NCBI GenBank assembly: GCA_000499405.2
Contig: HG738137.1
Coordinates: forward strand, 1,054,001 to 1,118,000
Reading direction: 5' to 3'
DNA length: 64,000 nt
DNA from: Onchocerca volvulus
Lineage: Eukaryota; Nematoda; Chromadorea; Rhabditida; Onchocercidae
Part shown: one piece after another, positions 1 through 13,645 of the stretch
Numbering within the stretch: the stretch's first letter is position 1
Layout of the letters: each line of letters begins with the position of its first letter
The notes under the pieces: model-generated
Told to the model about the DNA's origin: nothing
Database searches by the model: none
The model's input: the letters and a program-made list of their open reading frames with translations, nothing else
Made by a program: the position numbers and the translations under genes

Positions 1-412
1 ACTAATATCTTCCTTCCTTACCACATAACTCTCATTGCCTATTGGGTTAAGGTTCAATAAAAAAAAAAAGAGATGAAAAAGAATTATACATTAATACATA
101 CAGCAAATGACCAAAATGCTGTCGTGATGACAACAAAAAATAAAGGAAAAAGGGAAGAAAACGCTTTCATACATACACCTTATGTGCTGCATTTCCCTTA
201 GTTTCCACCTCGAATTATGATACCAACAACAAACATAGCCGGCCGTCAATTAAGAACGCGTCCTTTTGCTTCTGAAAGCTCTTTTTGTTTATTTTCTTCG
301 TTTATCTATGCATGAATGGTTGATTTTTACGTAAGTGAAATAGAAATATTTTCATGTATGTATGCAATTTCACCGTTTCTTTTTGAAAGAAATATTCTGA
401 CAGCTGACAGGT

Positions 413-475
413 AATAAGAAAAAAAATATAAGTTTTTGTTTCAAGGAATAAGAAAAAATATAAGTTTTTGCTTCC
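413..475. repeat. Two-copy tandem repeat, about 34 bp unit
   Basis: Two adjacent copies of a unit beginning aataagaaaaa and containing atataagtttttg, at about 413-446 and 447-475. The second copy is slightly shorter in its A-run. Simple local duplication; no function inferred. Confidence 0.6.
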
Positions 476-1792
476 CTTTTAAAAAGTATTTTTCAGATAA
501 AATTCTGAAATTTTTTTCTGATTGTAAAGATCCGGATTAAAACGTTCTTTCTTCTATTACAAAAATTTAATGAAACCTAAAAATTAAAGGAAATTGAGAA
601 GGCGGCTGTAATAATGTCCGCTTGATAAAATCAATAATAACAACAACAATTTTTACAATAAGAACAACAACAGTTCGACAGATGCTTACGGAGGTGACCG
701 CGTAGTCATATGATAACATCATGTGATTCATCTGAAAATTTAATAATTAAAAAACACTGCCATATTGCGAATTCACTTACATACGTTACTTAAATAATTA
801 ATAGATTGGGAATAGCATTAACTGTCATGATGATTTCGTTCATTATCACTCGTCATAATCTTTGTAAAAACTTCCCCTGAACAATAACAGGAATATCCGA
901 CAAAAATAATCATCAAAATATCTTTCCAAACTGCATGTAACAAAATGAATTGAGATATACTCATTTAATATGAAATCCTCCACAGAAAAAGAAACCATAT
1001 ATTTCCTTGACACTATGAAGCTAAAGTTTCACGCTGAAACAAACAAATTGTCGAAAAATGAATTTTTTTGTATTTTCCGTTCGAATTAATAACAAAAAAA
1101 TAGATGAATTAATGGCAACTTTCTTAATTTCTCTATTTTCTGAAAAAATAGCACGATCATTGCTTATAATTTGAATTTATATTGGTATCGTAACAGAAGT
1201 ACAATCACCATACATTAGCATAGTGAGAAAGCATTTTTCCATCTAATTATGGAAATGCATGGCGAAAAGTTAAAAAAATCGAATTTTTCCATAAAAAGTT
1301 AAATTACAAAACACAAGCAAAGGTTTTATAAAATTGTGGATTGTGAGAAAGCTAAAGAAAGATCATTATTAAATAAACAAATTTTGTAGCTTTCTAAACT
1401 TATCTAAAGATACTCAGCTATCATTCCTGCTATCTCTGCAAGGCATTTGCTACCTGGAAAGCTTAGCTGCACTTTTCAGTCTATTCTTCCAAATTGTTCT
1501 GTTAATGCATATAGTACATCCTCATATATTTGCTGTTTTCTGCGTTTTTCCAAATTTTCTTTTTTTTTTTTTTTTTTTTTGGAGTTAAACGAATTTAGCA
1601 GATAATCCTGCTCACAGCCAACGAATTCAACTTCGAATTTAAAAACCGTTAATACATAATACACACTTTTTAACGACAATGCGAAGAATAAATAGTAAGC
1701 AGTTAAAATGTCTAGGCAATTTTAGAGATCCGTTAAACTATTTGAACAAAACATCGACTATAGAAAGATGAAAAAAGTCTAACTTTTTTGTC

Positions 1793-1862
1793 AAACAAAA
1801 AAATTTTTTGATACGAAGAACGGATGCAAACAAAAAAATTTTTCGATACGAAGAACAGATAC
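1793..1862. repeat. Two-copy 35-bp tandem repeat
   Basis: Two 35-bp copies (1793-1827 and 1828-1862) starting aaacaaaaaaatttttt and containing gatacgaagaac, differing at only a few positions. A recent local duplication in non-coding DNA. Confidence 0.7.
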
Positions 1863-4273
1863 AAGTTAAGGGAGCATTCATTTCGTCAAAGTTTCTTCTG
1901 CTGTGAGGTTAATAAATTGAATAATGGCGCCATGCTTATTCAAAGACATCTTCCAGCCAAGAAATATAATAGAAACGAATTTAGAATTTTTCGACAATAA
2001 ACTGGAGAATAAAAGAAAAGGTCGGTATTCCTAACAATAAATAGCATATAAAAAAGCATGATATATCATCTAATTTTGATAAAAAGTTAACTCTCAGAAA
2101 AATCAATCACCAAATTTAAATCAAGCAGATAATCCACAGCAGTTTGCGAAACTAGAACTAAAACTGGCAATTCTTCAGAAATGTCCAACATTGAGCTTTT
2201 AAGGCTTTAGTAAACAAATAATCTAATCCAGATATTTATTTGCTTGAAAACTAAGCTGTTTATTATCTGCAAAAAAGCAAAGCCACGATAGCTATAAGAG
2301 AAGATTTGCTGAATTCCAAAAATTATCAAGTAGTTTTGATTTTACAAAACAAACCACTCGATAATGAAAAATCTCTCAAACGATAATTCGACAAAGCTTC
2401 GAAAAAATTTTCCATTAACTCATTACTATTCAATAAACTTTCGATATGCTTCTGAAAACCTGACAAGAAAAAATTTTTCTACAACATTCGAAATGCAAAT
2501 AGATTAATAAACAATCCATTCGATAGAAAATCAATGAGGAAAGTTGAAAAATACGAAAATCCTGCAAAATTATAAACAAATAATTCAAAAGATAGAGAGG
2601 GAGCGAGAAGGAACACAATATTTGTTTCTGAAAGTAAAAAAACACAAATTATTATCCAATTATACTCTTAATCAAAAAATACTTTAAATCCCATATGACA
2701 GAACGATAAAATCAAAAGAAGCGTAAGAAACATGAATAAACCATCTGAATAAAAGAAAAATCATATCAATATCATTCGGTTCAACAGAATAATGCTAAAG
2801 TTCGGGGTACCAAATGGGACTGAATTTACTAAATCACTCAAATAATGTTACAGTAGCATCTAATTAAACCGGAATAGATATTCTGAAGGACACCTATATC
2901 ACACTTCCTACTCTCCAATAAATACCCGGAAACAAATCCAATATGAAAACCCAGCGATCAGCAACAAATACAAAACGCAGCCCTCGAACGAATTTTGTTG
3001 GTCCGAATGCAAAACAAGCAATCCTATCACTTTGATATTTCAATTGAATTAATAAGAAATTTGCGTATGTAGCAGTTTAAAATTAGTGAATTTCGATGCT
3101 TATCAAGTCATTTCCTTTGTTACTGAATTCTCCAATTTGAAGAAAGTATTGAAAATATTATGTCTACATTATTAAGTACATGCTGGAAATTATCTCCCAG
3201 ATTACGAAAATTTTGAGTAACAAAATCAGGAAGATTAGACATATAACATTAAATATGCAAATTTGCAGCTGAAATAATAGAAAATAGGACGGTTTCAATT
3301 ATGATAGTAACTGCAACAAACAAATCTAATGCTAATGTGAAGATGATGAAGGATCGTTTAGTCGTTGTAAATTTTATTGCCAGCATCAAAAAAGTTGGTG
3401 AAAGCTAATGAATGAATGTCAGATAATATATCGAGAATGAAGATTACAAAGGACAGTTCGAAGATTAACATCGCTGGTATTTTCCAAGAAGTTAAAGCAG
3501 GATCATATCCGGTATTTTTAGTGTTCCAGAAGCTAAATGAACGGATGAATTTGGATAATCTGTCAATTAATTCTTTAAATGTAGAATAGGATCATCCTAA
3601 TGTCCCGCAAATTTCATCTAAGATTAAAAATGCACGAAATATTAAGGAAAATTCTGTCCAAAGTTAACAAAGTACTCCAACCTCACAGAATGTGGTTGTC
3701 ACGTTCTGACCATAGTTGAAAGCCCTCCAACAAATAAGGCCGCATTAAATTGCGTGATCGATTAGATTAGCGGTGGACAGAAGGATAGGTGTTAGTTCCA
3801 CACGGTTGATGCGCGTCGTTGAATATCATTGTGTTAATGACTTATTGATAACAATATCATTATAGTGATGTAGTAATATCGTTAAAGTCATGGTGATAAT
3901 GATTGTAGTGGAATCTTACTTTATAGATTATAGTGATAAGAAGTGCATGATGGAGTTATAGTTATGAAAATTATGGTGATGTTACAATGATAAGGAATGA
4001 TATGGCATTGCAATGGATTATATGTTTAAATAATAGGAATTGAAGAATTATATATATATATATATGTTGTAATGATGAGGTATTATAAATAATCAAAAAT
4101 GCGAAGATACTGCTTAAATCTTAATGATTCACAAAGATTGAAAAAATAACCAAACAGCATTTTGTAGAATAGATTGTTCTGTGCATTATTATCGTTTGCT
4201 ATTATGTGATGAAAAATGAGCGTGATTTATAGAATTTACAAAAAAAAAAAAAGAAAAAAAAGCATAGAAAATT

Positions 4274-7200
4274 ATGCTACCATTCGTCTATAGTGGTGAT
4301 GGCGGTCGTTGTGGTAGTTATGATAGTGAAAGGTACGTGGTTATTGTTAATTACGTTCCGTATTAAGTTAAATTTTCTATATTTGGAAATTGTAAAAAAA
4401 AGAGAAGAGATTCTGAATTTGATTTAACACTTAAGAAACGGAATGAGTATTAATTTTAGATAAAAAGGTGATCTTGGAAATATACAAGCAACATATTTAT
4501 TAGCATCAATGAATTTGTCTTTATTATTTATCATTAGTGACCATCAGATATCGTTGTGCTTTCTTCTGGCTTATATAACTATAACAGTTGTTTCTTTAAA
4601 AATAGAATTCAAAATTTCACTGACGAATTGTTGTAGACGCAGTGATAGATATCGACGAAGTAGTTCAAGAACCCGTTCTCGATCCCGATCGCGGTCCAGA
4701 GATCGCCGGCGTGAGTGATAATATTTAATGGTTTTTATTGTCTCTATTTCTTGCATTTTCCATGAAATGCTAGTTTAATTTTTCTGCCATATGTAAATTA
4801 AACAAATTCAAAATTAAAGTTTCTGCAGGTCGAAGTCGTTATTCGAGATCGCGATCTTCGGGTAGAAGTCCTAGTAGAAGTCGTAGTCGTAGTCGCAGTT
4901 GCAGCCGTAGTAGCCATGATCGTTCGCCACGTCAGGATCTCGATCGAAGACGTCGTTCAATCGATAGGGACAGAGAGGTCTTTCAACCATCCAAGAACTT
5001 TTAATATATGCTTCACGTGTTCACTTAAATTACGCTTTATTTGCGTGAATTGTATTCGAAAAAAGTGGTATTGCCATTTGGACACGTGAAATTGTAGCCG
5101 TTTAGGAACCAAGAGAATTTTCAAGTGCATTGCCCTATTTATCTTCCATGCAAGCCCAATCACAAACTAATAAGTATGCATCGCATACGGCGCTTTATGG
5201 ACAACCACATTACAAAATCGTTATGAAAATGTTACCGACTGATTCGCAACGAGATGCGGTAAAATTTCTTATCAGCTTTTATCATGTTTTCATTCTGGAA
5301 GTTGTTTAAATAGCATTGATATTTTCACTACCGGTCTGGATTTGGCCAGGTCTTGTTCTGTAGAGCAATTTTTTTGAATCAGATGATAAGTGAAAATGAA
5401 AATTAGTTAGTTACACAATAATTTAACAGTTAATTATATTAATTTTTCTTTGTTATTTTTTTCGACTACCACTAGTCAGTGTCACTCCATACTGTAAATT
5501 ATAATATGATCAACATTTTTACAAAAAATTTTTCATATTAAATTTGATTCATTTCATCTGGAATTAATGAATTTTCCTAATTTTTAGCTAATGGCACTCA
5601 CAGCGCGTCAAGGCTTTCGGGTCAAGGATATTCGTATAATTCATAAAGGTAAATGTTGTCTTTTTCTTCCATATTGTCAACATTTTCAAATTTTGATACT
5701 CTAATTTACATATTATATTTTCTTAAGATTATTTTGTTTATATTATTTAGTTATTCACAACCGACTTTTTTGTTGTGCCAAAAGCTTTTTTTCTTTTTTC
5801 TTTGTAACTTCTATCAAATATCACCAGGTACCTATTTCGAAAATATGTAGAGTAATTATGTAGAAATTTGTAGTAAAAATTGGTATTTTTCGAAAAAAGC
5901 TTCAGTTTGTTTAAAAATGCTGTTGAATTTATGAATTGATCTTTTTAACACTTCGTGATGATAATATCGTCGATCTTGAATCCTACAAAATATGCAGAAA
6001 TTTGCTAAATGCAGAAGAAAATTGATTAATACGAGTGAATAGTGAGTGGCTGAACTGGAGATTTCCGGTAAATTATCGATGTAATGACATATATGTCGTT
6101 ACTTGGAACAATGGAGATTGGTTAGGGTAAACGTGTAATTGTATCCCGTATCTGATGTAATATATGTCGTTATCTAGTAACAGATAGTTGAAAAATAGGT
6201 AGCGTGCACTGTCGTAACATCCAGACGAAGGAAGTGTCGTGGATTCTAAATCCAGAATCTTTCATTCTCATTAACTTGTTGCAATAACTACAGGTCCAGA
6301 CCGTTGTTTCGGATTCGTGGAATTCGGAGATGTGAATAGCGCACAAGCTTGGATGGAATACAACAAGGTCGAACACTGTATATATAATTTTTATCCGTAG
6401 GGAAACTACAGTTTTTATCTCCTTTACTGAGTAATCAAGGCCTAGTTTTGTAGTTTATAAAGGTACAGGGGTGGTAGTTCCTTTACGATCAGGATTTATT
6501 CCGGAAAAAATCCTGAAAACATATGCGAAATGTTTGTAGCTTATTGCGGAATTCCAGATCGGTTAACGTTTTTAAACGTTGAACGACTATTTTCAGCATT
6601 TTTTTCCCGTGAGATCGTTGTGCCCATCATTTTCCTCTTTTCTGTAAATTCCTGAACGGCGACTAATTAAAAATTTCTTGACGAGCGTGTCAAATTCGTG
6701 AAAGTAGAAACCGCGTAAATCGTGTTTCAGGTCATACGATTGTATTCATGTCCATTTTTAAGTGGTTTTATTTTTTCAGGGAACTTTATTATTGGATGAT
6801 GGACGACCAGTTAAATTAGAATATTCACGTTATGATAGTTTGGATGGGCGATCATCCGGTCTCTCCGGTTCAGGCGATTGGATGTGTGCAAAGGCATATT
6901 TTTATGTGATTTGTAGCATACATTTCATTTCACTTCATTTTTTTTTTTAGAAATTCGAAATTTTTTAATTATATATATCGAAAACATCACATTTTGCAGT
7001 GTACCATAAAAAATTTTAAAAACCGTGGGGCATGTTTCAAATGCAATTTAACGCGAATGGAATCGGATGGTTTGACGAGAAAAGGTTATGCAGCTATTGG
7101 TGTCGCGAAGTGTGATAGTAAGTAATAATCTTCCTTTTCAATAGCTGTATGGAAGTATAATTTTTGTTGTTTAATAATAAAAGCTTAATTTTAGAATCAA

Positions 7201-10200
7201 AGTTTAAATAAGTACCAAGTTTTGATTCAACTTTGAAAGATAATGCAAATTATGGAATTAAGTCATAAATCTGGAGCGGAAAGAAAAAGTTATAGAATTA
7301 TGTTTAGTTGTTGAAAATAAATTATTTTTAGCTCTTCTGCTGCGTGAAATACCTTTAAATTGTACGGAAGCGAAAATTCAGTCAGAAATGAATAGAATAT
7401 CTTCACTGGACGTTTTACGTGTTCACATTGCTGAATCAGGCCTTTATGCATATGTCCAAATGCGTAGTGCTGATGATGCAGAAAGAATTATGCTAACACT
7501 GAACAAGATACCCTTACTTATCGATGGTTGTGCAGGTAAACTTTTCTAATGTTTTTTTTTTTTCACCTAATAAAAAGCAGTAATGATATGTTCGTCTTAA
7601 TTGATGATTTCAAACTTTTTCACGAAAATGCATGCTATCGTATATTATAGTATCGGTGATTCTTATCGCTCTTTTTCATTTTCTACTGCTATATTTATTT
7701 GTTCGAAATACAAACCAAGAAATGTAAATTTCAGTAATGGTTACTTATTCGAGATTACCATTAAATACAGTTTTGTCAACAACAGCTGCAACGGAATCAA
7801 TGCAGAAAACGGCCGAACGTATTAATCAGATGCCTGCTTTTAGGCCTACTGCCGGACCAAGTAACATTTCAATAACTGATGTTTCGAGTTTTAAAATTTC
7901 GACATTTGAAATATTCCTCAGCCTACAAGTTTGTTCATCTGACTTGCAATATTTACAATTTTGGGTTCAAGTTGTTATGATTTTATTTATTATGAAAATT
8001 ATTCAACTGAGTTCAAGTTTATCTTTTTTAGGTGGTAATGCTGGAGTAGAAGCAGCGCAGTTGGCAATCGCAAAGGCACAATTGATTCGGCATATGACGA
8101 ATTCAATAATGATTACCGGTGACACGGTTTGTAACATTTTTTCTTTCTTTCTATCTATTTTCTTTTTTCTAATTATATTTTAGATTTGAATCATGTTTAG
8201 AGATCCAGCTTTGATGTATCATTCTCTGGAAATAATTCTTTTTGAGAATTGTCAGAACTATCTGATAATTTAGTGACGAAATGTTTGAAGATCGATGTTA
8301 CCACTTTTCAGCCTTTCAATAGGAAATTGACATCAATTAAAACCATTCCATTAATCCATTTCAAGTCTAATTCCCGAAAATTTCGATCTTTTGGCTCCAT
8401 CGACGAGCACTATTCGATTTTTGATACTTTTGCCTTGCTGTCTTTGCTCTGATACTCTCTAACCGTAGTCCTATACGACAAAGGATTAAGGCAGATTTTG
8501 TAAACTTCGCCGAGAGCAGATCTTTCTTTTTCATATATGAAGGAAACTTTCTTAATTTCCTGCACAATATGAATTTGTTAGGTACCACCGATATATTCTG
8601 CTGCAGTAACTGCAATTCCGCCACTTCTTAATCGACCTCCACCACCATTACCGCACGAGACAAATTTTGTTGTTACCGATTATTTCAAAGATGAAGCTTC
8701 AGCTGACAGAAACTTTGTTTGTGTTGATGATATAACCAGTCAGGTATAATTAACATCAAATATGAGTTTTCAGTTTTACATACTTTTCGTTGAGTACGTG
8801 TGAGATTATCAGATTATCATCCGAGATTATCATATTTTAAAATATTAGCATTTGTTGCAAATTTTTTGCAAAAATCTTTTTCTCATTCTAACTGTATTTA
8901 CAGGATTCACTAGGTACTCCATCTGGAGGTAGTGTACATGGACCGCCAGCATCGTACACCGGACCACAGATTAAAGGAGCCGCCGATTTAGGCTTTGTAG
9001 AAACTCTCTGGGGACGTTTTAAAAGATATCGTATGCATTTATTTTAACCTTTGATTTTAGAAATTTAAAAGTGTTTAATTTTCGATTTGGGATTATCCTC
9101 ACTTATTCGAGGTCATTCAAAATTAATTATATTTCATTTTTACAGGTGCACCAAATCCGACTGTGTATCAGTTTGAACCATCTTCCGGATTATATTATGA
9201 CCCAAGCACTGGTCTTTACTATGATAGCAATTCTCAATATTACTGGGATGCTAATGCACAGAAATGGAATTGCTGGAATGCAGTATATCAGACATATATA
9301 CCCTGTGATTTGATGTCTCGACAAACTGGAGCAGATCAAGGTAGGCTAAAGATCTTATAAGTTTGTTTTGGTGTCTAACGAATTTATATTTCATAAAAGA
9401 TTGGACTAAAAACTTTTTTAAATCTTACATCATTTAAAATCATCCATTCTCAGAAGTTGCAACAAGTAATGAAAGTCAAAAGGAAGCTGTCGAGAATAAT
9501 ACTGAAACTGTAAAGGAAGAACCGAAAAAAGAGGCAATTTTACTTTATTTCAGTATATAGCTAAGATTTATCATTGAAATCTCAAAACTTAAATCGATTA
9601 ATTCTAATAATTTTTTTTTTTTTTTAGAATTCATTCTTTCTCGTTTTCTTCAAGATATTTTCTAAATTTTTTCTTGCTTATTTATAGCCTCAAAAAACTG
9701 CGAAGGATATCGCAAGAGAAATGGCACGTTGGGCGAAGAAACAAAGTAAAGTGTTGTTAGCCGTTAAAGCACCTCCAAAATTGGAAACTACATCACCTCT
9801 AGTAACTGCCGCCAAACCGAAAACAACTACCGTCGAACCAACTGCTGATCTTACATATAAAATGCTTGAGAAAACAAGTGTTAGCTATATCTTTATCGAA
9901 TATTTCAGAAAAATACTCATAGAATTATTAAGGACTTGGAATAAAAACTAAAACTGATTTTTATGTGACAGGTTGAAATTCCATCATTTACAGAATCCGT
10001 TTGGCTCATTCAGTGATGATGATGAAGAGGAAGAGATACCACCAGCAGCAAAGATTGCAGCAGTTGGCGTGGGTCGTGTAGCATTGAATAATAAAGGTGG
10101 AAATCCTTTAATACAGCATATAGTTGATTTACCACCGCCTTCAGTTGTTGATCCAGTTGTCATTCCACCTGTCAAGACGTATGTTTACCTTTATTCGACA

Positions 10201-11948
10201 AATTTTTATTCTTCAATGCGTCCCGGATGCTACTCTGTCGTTTAAGATGGATAGGAACTAAGTAGTTGCAAAATATGTTTCAAAAGTATTATTTGTGAAT
10301 AGAAATCAGATGCTAGTTGAATACTGCTGCCGTCTTATTAATTACTGTTAATCTTAAAGCGTTAAAAAAAATTAAAGTAATTACGTTTGTGATTACATTT
10401 TAGTTCGATTTATGTTGTTCCAGCAGTGCCCTTATAGCATCCTAATTAGTACTTTCAAATTATTGCTTAACTGTAGGAGATCAATCAAGAAGTGAAAAAA
10501 TATTTTACCTTATTTTTTCAGGATGCAATCTGATGAAAATTTCGTTGATATTGAGAAAAAATATTGCATTTTGTGCAGACGGAAATTTGCAAGTTTGGAA
10601 ATTTTGATAAAACATGTTCGAATGTCAGATCTTCATAAGGTATGAATAAATTCAAATTACACTGTGAACAGATTCTATGTCATATTTTGCTTAATTATAC
10701 TTCAAATATTTGCGTTTGCGTACTTGAATTAGTTATAGTTTTTCTGGCCATTTTTCATAAGGCGAATCGTTTTGATTCTCGCTATTTTAGTTTTTGACAG
10801 GGCTTACACATATGCACTTGTATAATTTTTTCCCTTTTATTAATAGTGAATAATATAGTAAATTATTTGAAATTACAGTTTAAATAAAAATGATAGAAAG
10901 TTCTGCATGCTCCTAAATATGACACGCATTGAATATTGTATGATAATTCAGATGGAAAATTGAATGGTTATTAGTTGATGTCTATCTTCACTCATAATTA
11001 TCGTGAATTCTTCCTTGGCTTTACTGGGAGTCAGATGTGACTATTTTACCAATTTTATCAGCAGTAAATTTTAATTTTTCAGAAAAATCTGAAAGCACAT
11101 TTATTACAAGCATCTCTCGATGAAAGTGCATCATTGTCGATGCCATCTGATTCTAATTTGCAAGGTACCTCTTCATCTTCACTCGTTCCGCAACAATATC
11201 GAGATCGCGCAAAGGAACGTCGCAACTTGTTCGGATTAGATCCAAGCGGTCAGTACCTTTTTTTTTTATTTTTGTCTTTTATTCAAGGTATGAGATTTTG
11301 TTTAAGGAACTATTTGATGTTTGATGAGTTATATGTTGACGTTAAAGCAGATTTAATTTTTATAATAGTTCAGAAGGATTTACCAATTGATTTTTTGACT
11401 GTTTTTCTTCTCTCATTTTGATGAAAAATTGGATAATCTCCATTTGTCATATTTTATTCCAGGATTTACTAGTGATAGTGTTGAAGTTGGGGCGGATTAT
11501 GCGGTGCGATCATCAGATATTCCAATTGATGACACAAATATAGGAAATAAGTTATTGAAATCAATGGGCTGGCAAGAAGGAACTGGAATTGGAAAGAATA
11601 ACCAAGGTATCAACTTTTTTGCTGGTAGAAAACCAAGTTTTGTTTGGCCGAGTGGGAAGGAATTCGAAAATTGCAAACATTATTACCCCCAAAATTAATA
11701 AAAAGCTAGAACTATGAAATTTATCATTTCTTTATTAATATGTGTCGTATGTAACAACTTAAAATTGATTTGTAATCTTTGCAATTAAATGCATTATTGT
11801 GAAGTTTCCGACGATCAGTTATTTTTCAAGTAACTTAATTATTCGAATTCAATATATAAGTTTTTTCATTTGGGTACTACTTGGTTACGTAGTGACAAAG
11901 AACAATAAGTTTAAAGTAAAATCGCTTGTGAATTGGCTATTCTTTGTT

Positions 11949-12003
<55 letters not shown>

Positions 12004-12215
12004 TTGCTAGTACTACACATTGTTTTCAGCACTATTCATAAAGCATTTTTTTTTCTTTTTTTTTTGCAGGCATCGTAACACCAATAGCAACAGAGATGCG
12101 AGTAGAAGGAGCAGGATTAGGTGCAGCTGGTTCAAGAGTATTACATGGTGCGAATGCATCCAGACGAGAACGAGCACGTACTTCGATGATGAGTCGTTTT
12201 CAGGACTTGCAGTAA
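4274..12215 (+). CDS. rbm-5: RBM5/RBM10-like RNA-binding splicing factor
   Basis: Nuclear pre-mRNA splicing regulator of the RBM5/6/10 family. Exons by phase: 4274-4332, 4637-4710, 4829-4977, 5106-5258, 5588-5648, 6294-6367, 6780-6893, 7000-7117, 7332-7535, 7735-7860, 8032-8126, 8582-8743, 8904-9030, 9146-9340, 9454-9533, 9688-9879, 9994-10178, 10522-10639, 11083-11248, 11463-11606, 12070-12215; about 913 aa (human RBM5 815, RBM10 930). Domains in family order: Arg/Ser-rich N-terminus (20-95); RRM1 (about 130-205); RanBP2-type zinc finger (DWMCAKC... to C243); RRM2 (about 266-345, starting CDTLLLREIP); OCRE (512-560, with GLYYDPSTGLYYD); C2H2 finger (C738, C741, H754, H761); G-patch (842-887, GNKLLKSMGW). 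The start is the ATG whose exon ends at a strong GTACGT donor in the right phase; an earlier start is possible. Two introns are GC-AG. The 9879/9994 junction is the least certain. Family assignment is sure; the symbol follows the C. elegans name. Confidence 0.93.
6081..6102. repeat. 22-bp near-perfect palindrome in an rbm-5 intron
   Basis: gtaatgacatatatgtcgttac reads almost the same on both strands, with one mismatched pair. A shortened relative (gatgtaatatatgtcgttat) follows at about 6154-6173 in the same intron. It could be a protein-binding site or remnant of a small repeat; nothing further can be said. Confidence 0.5.
11951..12001. repeat. 51-base poly-T run in the last rbm-5 intron
   Basis: An uninterrupted run of 51 T, about 70 bases upstream of the acceptor at 12067-12069 that begins the second G-patch exon; a second T-rich stretch lies directly before that acceptor. 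Length is likely variable between individuals and error-prone in sequencing. Confidence 0.9.
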
Positions 12216-12685
12216 TCAAAAAGAAATAGAAGAATGGGAAAACGAGAAAAAAAAAAGGCATTGATAATTGTTTCAAAGTTCCATTGAATTTGTTTTTGAT
12301 TTTTTATTTCATTTTCAAATTTTCTTTTCCTTGATATTTTTGGGTTGCATTTTTTTTTTTTTTTTTTGACTTGCTACTGGTAATTTGATTTGGTTGCAAA
12401 TGATTAAATGTTTTCTTAAATTATTCAGATACTGAATTGCTCACTGATTGCGAGTTATGTTCCATAACCTGAGCTGTTCATCTAGAAATGCAACTTATAC
12501 TTTTCTTTTCCGAGGATATTTTTGTCCTCATTGCATCTAAATTACGTTCATCATTTTAAGTATAGAATCAATAATCATAATAAATGATGGATAAATATGT
12601 GCGTGTATATGTTTGTTTTTACATAATGCTTTTTTTTGAAATTTTAACTTTTATCAGCTCGTATTGTTGGAACTTTTACTGCAAA

Positions 12686-12691
12686 AATAAA
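12686..12691 (+). terminator. Candidate poly(A) signal of rbm-5
   Basis: AATAAA about 470 bases after the stop codon. Another AATAAA lies near 12775. The true 3' end cannot be chosen from sequence alone. Confidence 0.35.
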
Positions 12692-12940
12692 GAATGAAAT
12701 TACGGCTTACTGTGTGCGAATCGTGTAAATATAATTTGCAGGAATAGAAGTTTGGGAAGAGGAAATGAAAGTAGAAATAAAACAAAAACTGAGGGACTGA
12801 CATAATATTCATCTCGAAAGAATTAAAGTGACAATATTTTTACTTGAAGAGTCGTAACTCCACCGTTTTGGAAATAAGAAGTCAGTGGTACTATTGTAAT
12901 ATGCAGATGGAAGCTGATGTTAGTAAATTTTGACAGAATT

Positions 12941-13108
12941 GTCCTAAGTAGGGAAATCCATGGTTTGACGATATTCTCGAGGATCCTGGATGCAAAGTTC
13001 TAAGTAGGGGAATACATGGTTTGACGATATTCTCGAGGATCCTGGATGCAAAGTTCTAAGTAGGGAAATACATGGTTTGACGATATTCTCGAGGATCCTG
13101 GATGCAAA
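12941..13108. repeat. Three-copy 56-bp tandem repeat
   Basis: Three consecutive 56-bp copies starting at 12941, 12997 and 13053, each containing catggtttgacgatattctc and gaggatcctggatgcaaa. Copies differ at only a few bases, so the array is young. It lies in the spacer between two same-strand genes. The repeats touch one another without spacers, so this is not a CRISPR array. Confidence 0.9.
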
Positions 13109-13645
13109 TTATCGTCCGTTTCATCTAAAATTGTGCGAACCTCAGAATGATAACATTGCAGTCATATACTGCGTAACACAGTATCAGATGACACGCAAGG
13201 AATCATCATTGGCATTGAACCGATGATTCGAAATGCCATCTTTTCGAATTACTTGGCATTCGGTTATGATGGCGATCACTAGGATGTAGAGTTTGCTTAT
13301 TGGAAATCTAATTCAACTATATGGATTTCTAACTTCAGCATTTGCAATTTGTACCACTTATATATTTATTCATTATTTTATCCTAACTTATATAAATAAT
13401 CTTTTTCTATAAATGTAAATTTCGAAACAAATCTTTAATGAGCTTTTCAAATTCGCTAAAATTAATTTCGCAAAAATTTAAATGTTTAAAATAATAGAAA
13501 ATATGAAAATTAAATATGTATTTCTTATATAATAATTATATCAAATATAAATTTTCATCTTACTATGCGAATTTTTAAATAGTTTTACCGATTTATTCAG
13601 ATGTTTTTATGGTAAAATTATGGGATATGCTAATTTTAGGCGACA

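Larger units (their letters stand above)
1..4273. other. Upstream non-coding region, no gene recognised
   Basis: AT-rich sequence with stops in all frames and no stretch I can assign to a protein family. It holds two short tandem repeats (listed separately), poly-A and poly-T runs (for example near 1561-1580 and 4241-4260) and a short TA run near 4051-4066. The slightly GC-richer stretch around 3690-3840 could be part of the promoter of the RBM5-like gene that starts at 4274, but no specific element is recognisable. Confidence 0.5.

Noticed and set aside
9969..9993. Earlier acceptor (tgacag at 9971) for the rbm-5 exon that begins at 9994
   Set aside because: Its required phase fits no upstream donor and another frame meets a stop; the atttacag acceptor fits phase 0.
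12941..13108. Possible CRISPR-like array
   Set aside because: Repeats are directly adjacent without unique spacers; this is a plain tandem repeat in a eukaryotic genome.
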